16,843 nucleotides of DNA from an uncultured Chromatiaceae bacterium. GTDB lineage: Bacteria > Pseudomonadota > Gammaproteobacteria > Enterobacterales > Alteromonadaceae. Both the position numbers and the translations under genes were made by a program. The DNA lies in contig CAMLNG010000022.1 of NCBI GenBank assembly GCA_946481195.1, positions 1 to 16,843 on the forward strand, given 5' to 3'. This document shows positions 15,724-16,843 of this stretch, in pieces (the first letter of the stretch is position 1; the number at the start of each line of letters is the position of its first letter). A model generated the notes under the pieces. It was given only the letters and a program-made list of their open reading frames with translations, was not told where the DNA came from and made no database searches.

Positions 15724-15761
15724 AAACGAAAACCAAATAAACCTTGCGATCACTTTCATTT
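15724..15761. promoter_or_regulatory. Probable second AgaR-type operator at the receptor promoter
   Basis: AAACGAAA (15724-15731, reverse of TTTCGTTT) and TTTCATTT (15754-15761) are inverted copies of the TTTCRTTT core, with centres 30 bp apart. The right one, within CACTTTCATTTCA, lies between the -35 and -10 elements of the receptor promoter; the left one is just upstream of the -35. The full 25-bp consensus is not met at either, so binding here is less certain than at the agaR site. Confidence 0.5.
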
Positions 15762-15773
15762 CAGCATTATAAA
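15744..15773 (+). promoter_or_regulatory. Sigma-70-type promoter of the TonB-dependent receptor gene
   Basis: TTGCGA (15744-15749), an 18-bp spacer and TATAAA (15768-15773). Transcription would begin near 15780, leaving a leader of about 138 nt. The AgaR-like half-site TTTCATTT occupies the spacer. Confidence 0.55.
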
Positions 15774-15809
15774 GATTCTCGAAAGGTTTTGATCGCTGTT
15801 GTAATCGCC

Positions 15810-15843
15810 AAACTGTCATCAAACTGTGCTTTCACAGCAGTTT
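15810..15843. repeat. AAACTGT direct and inverted repeats in the receptor leader
   Basis: AAACTGT occurs at 15810-15816 and 15821-15827, one helical turn apart, and the inverted CAGTTT at 15838-15843. The second copy and the inverted copy can form a small hairpin (AAACTG/CAGTTT with an inner TGTG-CTTT-CACA). It lies in the predicted 5' leader, about 75-108 bp before the ATG. It is shorter than a CRP site and has no riboswitch I recognise. Confidence 0.4.
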
Positions 15844-15917
15844 ACGCCAACTGACGTCCTGACGATATCTGCTTTCGGAATTTTCAAAACAATAAATAAC
15901 CACAGCGTGGAGGGACT

Positions 15918-16843
15918 ATGTCACAGGGTACATTTCGTTATCACCGGCTGGCGCAGCTGGTGATGCTGGCCATACTGGCGCCGCAGCATGCTTTCGCAGC
16001 TGATGCAGACAGCGACAAACAAAAGCAGAAGAAAGCCAAAACCGAGCAGGTTGAAAAGATTCAGGTCACTGGTATTCGCAGCAGTATCAAAGAATCGCTG
16101 TTTCTAAAACAAAATGCTGTGTCGGTGATTGACGTCGTTGTCGCCGAAGACATCGGTAAGTTCCCCGATGAAAACCTGGCTGAAGCGCTGCAGCGCGTGC
16201 CGGGGATCACCATCACCCGCAACGGCGGTGAAGGCCAGAAGGTGATAGTGCGTGGTATGGGTGATGGCTATAACGTCACCACAGTGAACGGCCGGCGTGT
16301 GGCGTCAGAAAACAGCGGCCGTGATTTTAACTACGACACTATCGCCTCAGAACTGGTCAATTCCATCGCGGTGTACAAGTCACCGGAAGCCCGTTTACAG
16401 GAAGGCGGTATTGGCGCTGTGGTCGATATTCAGACCCGCAAACCGCTGGATTTAAAAGGTTTTACCCTAACCGGCTCGGCTAAAGGTGTCTATGAAAACC
16501 GCACCGGCGACACTCAGCCGCACGCCTCTTTTTTAGTCGGCGATTTATTTGAAGACGGCAAACTCGGCGTCATTTTCACCGGCGCTTATTCAGAGCGCAC
16601 CATCCGTAACGACACTTATTCAGCCTCAGGTTTTTATGACGAACAGGAAGGTGTGACCGAAGCGACCTTGCCTATCGACAAAAATAACGATGGCAAAATC
16701 GACGAAGCCAGCGAATTATTCCCATCCAAAATCCCGGCTTATATGTATTACGCCAACGCGCAGGATGTGCGTGAGCGGATGGGCGGCACTTTGTCACTGC
16801 AGTATCAGCCAAACGACTGGATTGACCTGAGCCTCGATACTAT
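15918..16843 (+). CDS. TonB-dependent receptor, Caulobacter-type (N-terminal part; continues beyond window)
   Basis: 308 complete codons are present and the frame is open at the right edge. ATG follows GGAGG at 5-6 nt. A signal peptide ends near AFA (residue 27). A TonB-box-like stretch EKIQVTG (46-52) precedes the plug domain (about 65-175) with AEDIGKFPDENLAEALQRVPGI (the 77-97 region), GQKVIVRGMG and VVDIQTRKPLDLKG, hallmarks of the large Caulobacter-type receptors that import oligosaccharides. The beta barrel starts at about 178. A short EF-hand-like loop DKNNDGKIDE starts at Asp254. It should import a glycan or amino sugar across the outer membrane with TonB energy. Divergence from agaRZSK and a shared AgaR-type control region point to GalNAc or GalNAc-containing oligosaccharides as ligand. 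Full members are about 900-1000 residues. Confidence 0.95.
   Translation, partial: MSQGTFRYHRLAQLVMLAILAPQHAFAADADSDKQKQKKAKTEQVEKIQVTGIRSSIKESLFLKQNAVSVIDVVVAEDIGKFPDENLAEALQRVPGITITRNGGEGQKVIVRGMGDGYNVTTVNGRRVASENSGRDFNYDTIASELVNSIAVYKSPEARLQEGGIGAVVDIQTRKPLDLKGFTLTGSAKGVYENRTGDTQPHASFLVGDLFEDGKLGVIFTGAYSERTIRNDTYSASGFYDEQEGVTEATLPIDKNNDGKIDEASELFPSKIPAYMYYANAQDVRERMGGTLSLQYQPNDWIDLSLDT

Larger units (their letters stand above)
15463..15917. other. AT-rich divergent regulatory region between agaR and the receptor gene
   Basis: 455 bp without a credible gene; a long plus-strand frame covering its left part is mostly the antisense of agaR. It is visibly more AT-rich than the flanking coding DNA, with many T- and A-tracts and the self-complementary TTTATATAAA near 15650. 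It holds the AgaR-type operator, a receptor promoter, AgaR-like half-sites and repeats in the probable leader, each listed separately. A clear agaR promoter was not found; TTGAAA (minus, 15526-15521) with TAAGGT 16 nt later is only a weak candidate. Confidence 0.8.

Noticed and set aside
15824..15837. CRP-cAMP site CTGTG-CTTT-CACAG
   Set aside because: The half-sites are separated by 4 rather than about 6 bases and lack the TGTGA/TCACA pairing; it also lies downstream of the predicted promoter.

Overview
The window reads as chromosomal DNA of a free-living, moderately GC-rich gammaproteobacterium. A Caulobacter-type TonB-dependent receptor, a CHASE/multi-PAS hybrid kinase, a family-3-like solute-binding protein and PTS-independent amino-sugar catabolism together point to the Alteromonadales/Rheinheimera-like group. 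This placement is inference from gene content only. I see no tRNA, rRNA, IS element, integrase or CRISPR array, and intergenic regions are short.

Layout. (1) 1-3960, minus: a very large hybrid sensor histidine kinase, cut by the left window edge inside its second receiver domain. (2) 4218-5690, plus: a membrane-anchored M20 metallopeptidase, convergent with (3) 5733-6230, minus: a DUF962/Mpo1-like membrane protein; a GC-rich hairpin lies between their ends. (4) 7016-8026 and 6339-7019, minus: an HDOD protein with a degenerate receiver domain, translationally coupled (ATGA overlap) to a Crp/Fnr-family regulator; two adjacent dyads separate this pair from the Mpo1-like gene. (5) 8147-9169, minus: a periplasmic solute-binding-like protein with a repeat-built C-terminal tail, divergent from (6) 9348-10139, plus: a TonB-like inner-membrane protein with an unfamiliar C-terminus, followed by (7) 10229-11266, plus: an exported alpha/beta-hydrolase-fold protein that lacks the usual nucleophile.

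(8) 11252-15462, minus: a compact agaR-agaZ-agaS-agaK operon for N-acetylgalactosamine/galactosamine catabolism. It holds a DeoR-family repressor, a GatZ/KbaZ-like protein, the SIS-domain galactosamine-6-phosphate deaminase and a ROK sugar kinase. It runs divergently from (9) 15918 to the window end, plus: a TonB-dependent receptor. The 455-bp AT-rich region between them carries a near-perfect match to the published E. coli AgaR operator in front of agaR. A second cluster of AgaR-like half-sites sits over the receptor promoter. The likely system is outer-membrane uptake of a GalNAc-containing glycan by the receptor, phosphorylation by the ROK kinase rather than a PTS, then deacetylation, deamination/isomerisation by AgaS and aldol cleavage. 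The deacetylase, AgaY-type aldolase, tagatose-6-phosphate kinase, inner-membrane permease and glycosidase are not in the window. They would most plausibly lie beyond the right edge, downstream of the receptor.

Nothing here is a clear new defence or mobile system. The least explained items are the TonB-like protein with the odd C-terminus, the nucleophile-less hydrolase next to it, the repeat-extended binding protein, and the paired dyads beside the Crp-family gene.
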